Under the pieces are notes generated by a model that worked only from the letters and a program-made list of their open reading frames with translations, did no database searches and had not been told where the DNA came from. A stretch of DNA of 64,000 bases, from the NCBI GenBank assembly GCA_052400685.1, contig JBQTGJ010000016.1. One strand, 5' to 3'. The stretch comes from CAZHHH01 sp052400685 (GTDB taxonomy: Bacteria > Bacteroidota > Bacteroidia > Bacteroidales > Marinilabiliaceae). This document shows positions 63,825 through 64,000 of the stretch, in pieces (positions within the stretch are counted from its first letter, which is position 1; the number at the start of each line of letters is the position of its first letter). The position numbers and the translations under genes were made by a program.

Positions 63825-64000
63825 GAGACAGTAGTCTCATACGCCTTGAGACAGTAGTCTCATACACCTTGAGACAGTAGTCTCATACACCTGGAGACAG
63901 TAGTCTCATACACCATGAGACAATAGTCTCATACGCCTTGAGACAGTAGTCTCATACACCTTGAGACAGTAGTCTCATACACCTTGAGACAGTAGTCTCA
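63825..64000. repeat. Tandem 23-bp palindromic repeat running off the window
   Basis: GAGACAGTAGTCTC recurs at 63825, 63848, 63871, 63894, 63917, 63940, 63963 and 63986, exactly 23 bp apart. The core TGAGAC-AGTA-GTCTCA is a 6-bp hairpin; spacers read TACACCT or TACGCCT. A partial unit (CTCATACACC) precedes the first copy. Confidence 0.9.

Noticed and set aside
63445..63826. Open frames on both strands beyond the array, considered as transposase remnants
   Set aside because: One begins inside the array, and neither shows a DDE, HUH or other recognisable motif.

Overview
The window looks like a chromosome segment of a Bacteroidota bacterium, probably of the Bacteroidales/Marinilabiliales type. 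The support is a mraZ-led division/cell-wall cluster, a pair of genes resembling the glycine-lipid acyltransferases of Bacteroides, a PL10 pectate lyase, L-fucose uptake genes, several TAnnTTTG-type promoter boxes and near-absence of Shine-Dalgarno sequences. This is inference from gene content; no rRNA is present.

Layout. Positions 1-7342 (minus strand) hold a compact dcw operon, mraZ-rsmH-ftsL-like-ftsI-murE-mraY-murD (murD runs off the left edge), with three 10-bp-spaced GTGG boxes upstream of mraZ. Positions 7.5-25.4 kb carry housekeeping genes: glsA/glsB-like acyltransferases, mntP, a flavin disulfide-reductase relative lacking its redox cysteines, a serine hydrolase, a long PurF-like protein, SPOR, Usp, AhpD-like and acyltransferase proteins, aspS, tadA, a large protein joining an EndoQ/PHP-like nuclease to a UvrD-like helicase, and tspO. 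Positions 26.2-32.6 kb hold a tRNA-Lys(CTT), a PIF1-HRDC helicase, a ferredoxin/flavodoxin protein, an NAD(P)-binding protein and a PL10 pectate lyase. Positions 33.2-38.6 kb form a fucose-type sugar operon (LacI regulator, FucU, FucP, aldo/keto reductase, zinc dehydrogenase), preceded by four tandem ~90-bp leader units, three of which encode matching 13-residue micro-ORFs. Positions 39-44.7 kb contain ybaK, marC, an EamA transporter and a TPP-riboswitch-controlled thi4-thiE-thiC operon. Positions 44.9-63.6 kb are a type I-B-like CRISPR-Cas locus: a WYL regulator, a cas6 remnant, cas6, a putative cas5, cas3, cas8-like, cas7, cas4, cas1, cas2, and an array of about 122 repeats. Two Y1-type transposase genes with small palindromes sit inside the cas operon.

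Between genes from 9.4 to 44.8 kb lies a recurring ~150-bp non-coding repeat with inverted ends (about 15-18 copies and fragments, several decayed). None was seen in the dcw cluster or the CRISPR-Cas region. Three unrelated 22-23-bp tandem arrays also occur (26.7, 38.7 and 63.8 kb).

How the parts work together: the dcw and thi operons are self-contained pathways. The fucose cluster imports and interconverts a deoxy-sugar and probably feeds an oxidoreductive route. The CRISPR locus holds complete adaptation (cas1/2/4) and apparently complete interference genes. Its spacers include exact duplicates and overlapping protospacers, which points to repeated encounters with the same or related invaders.
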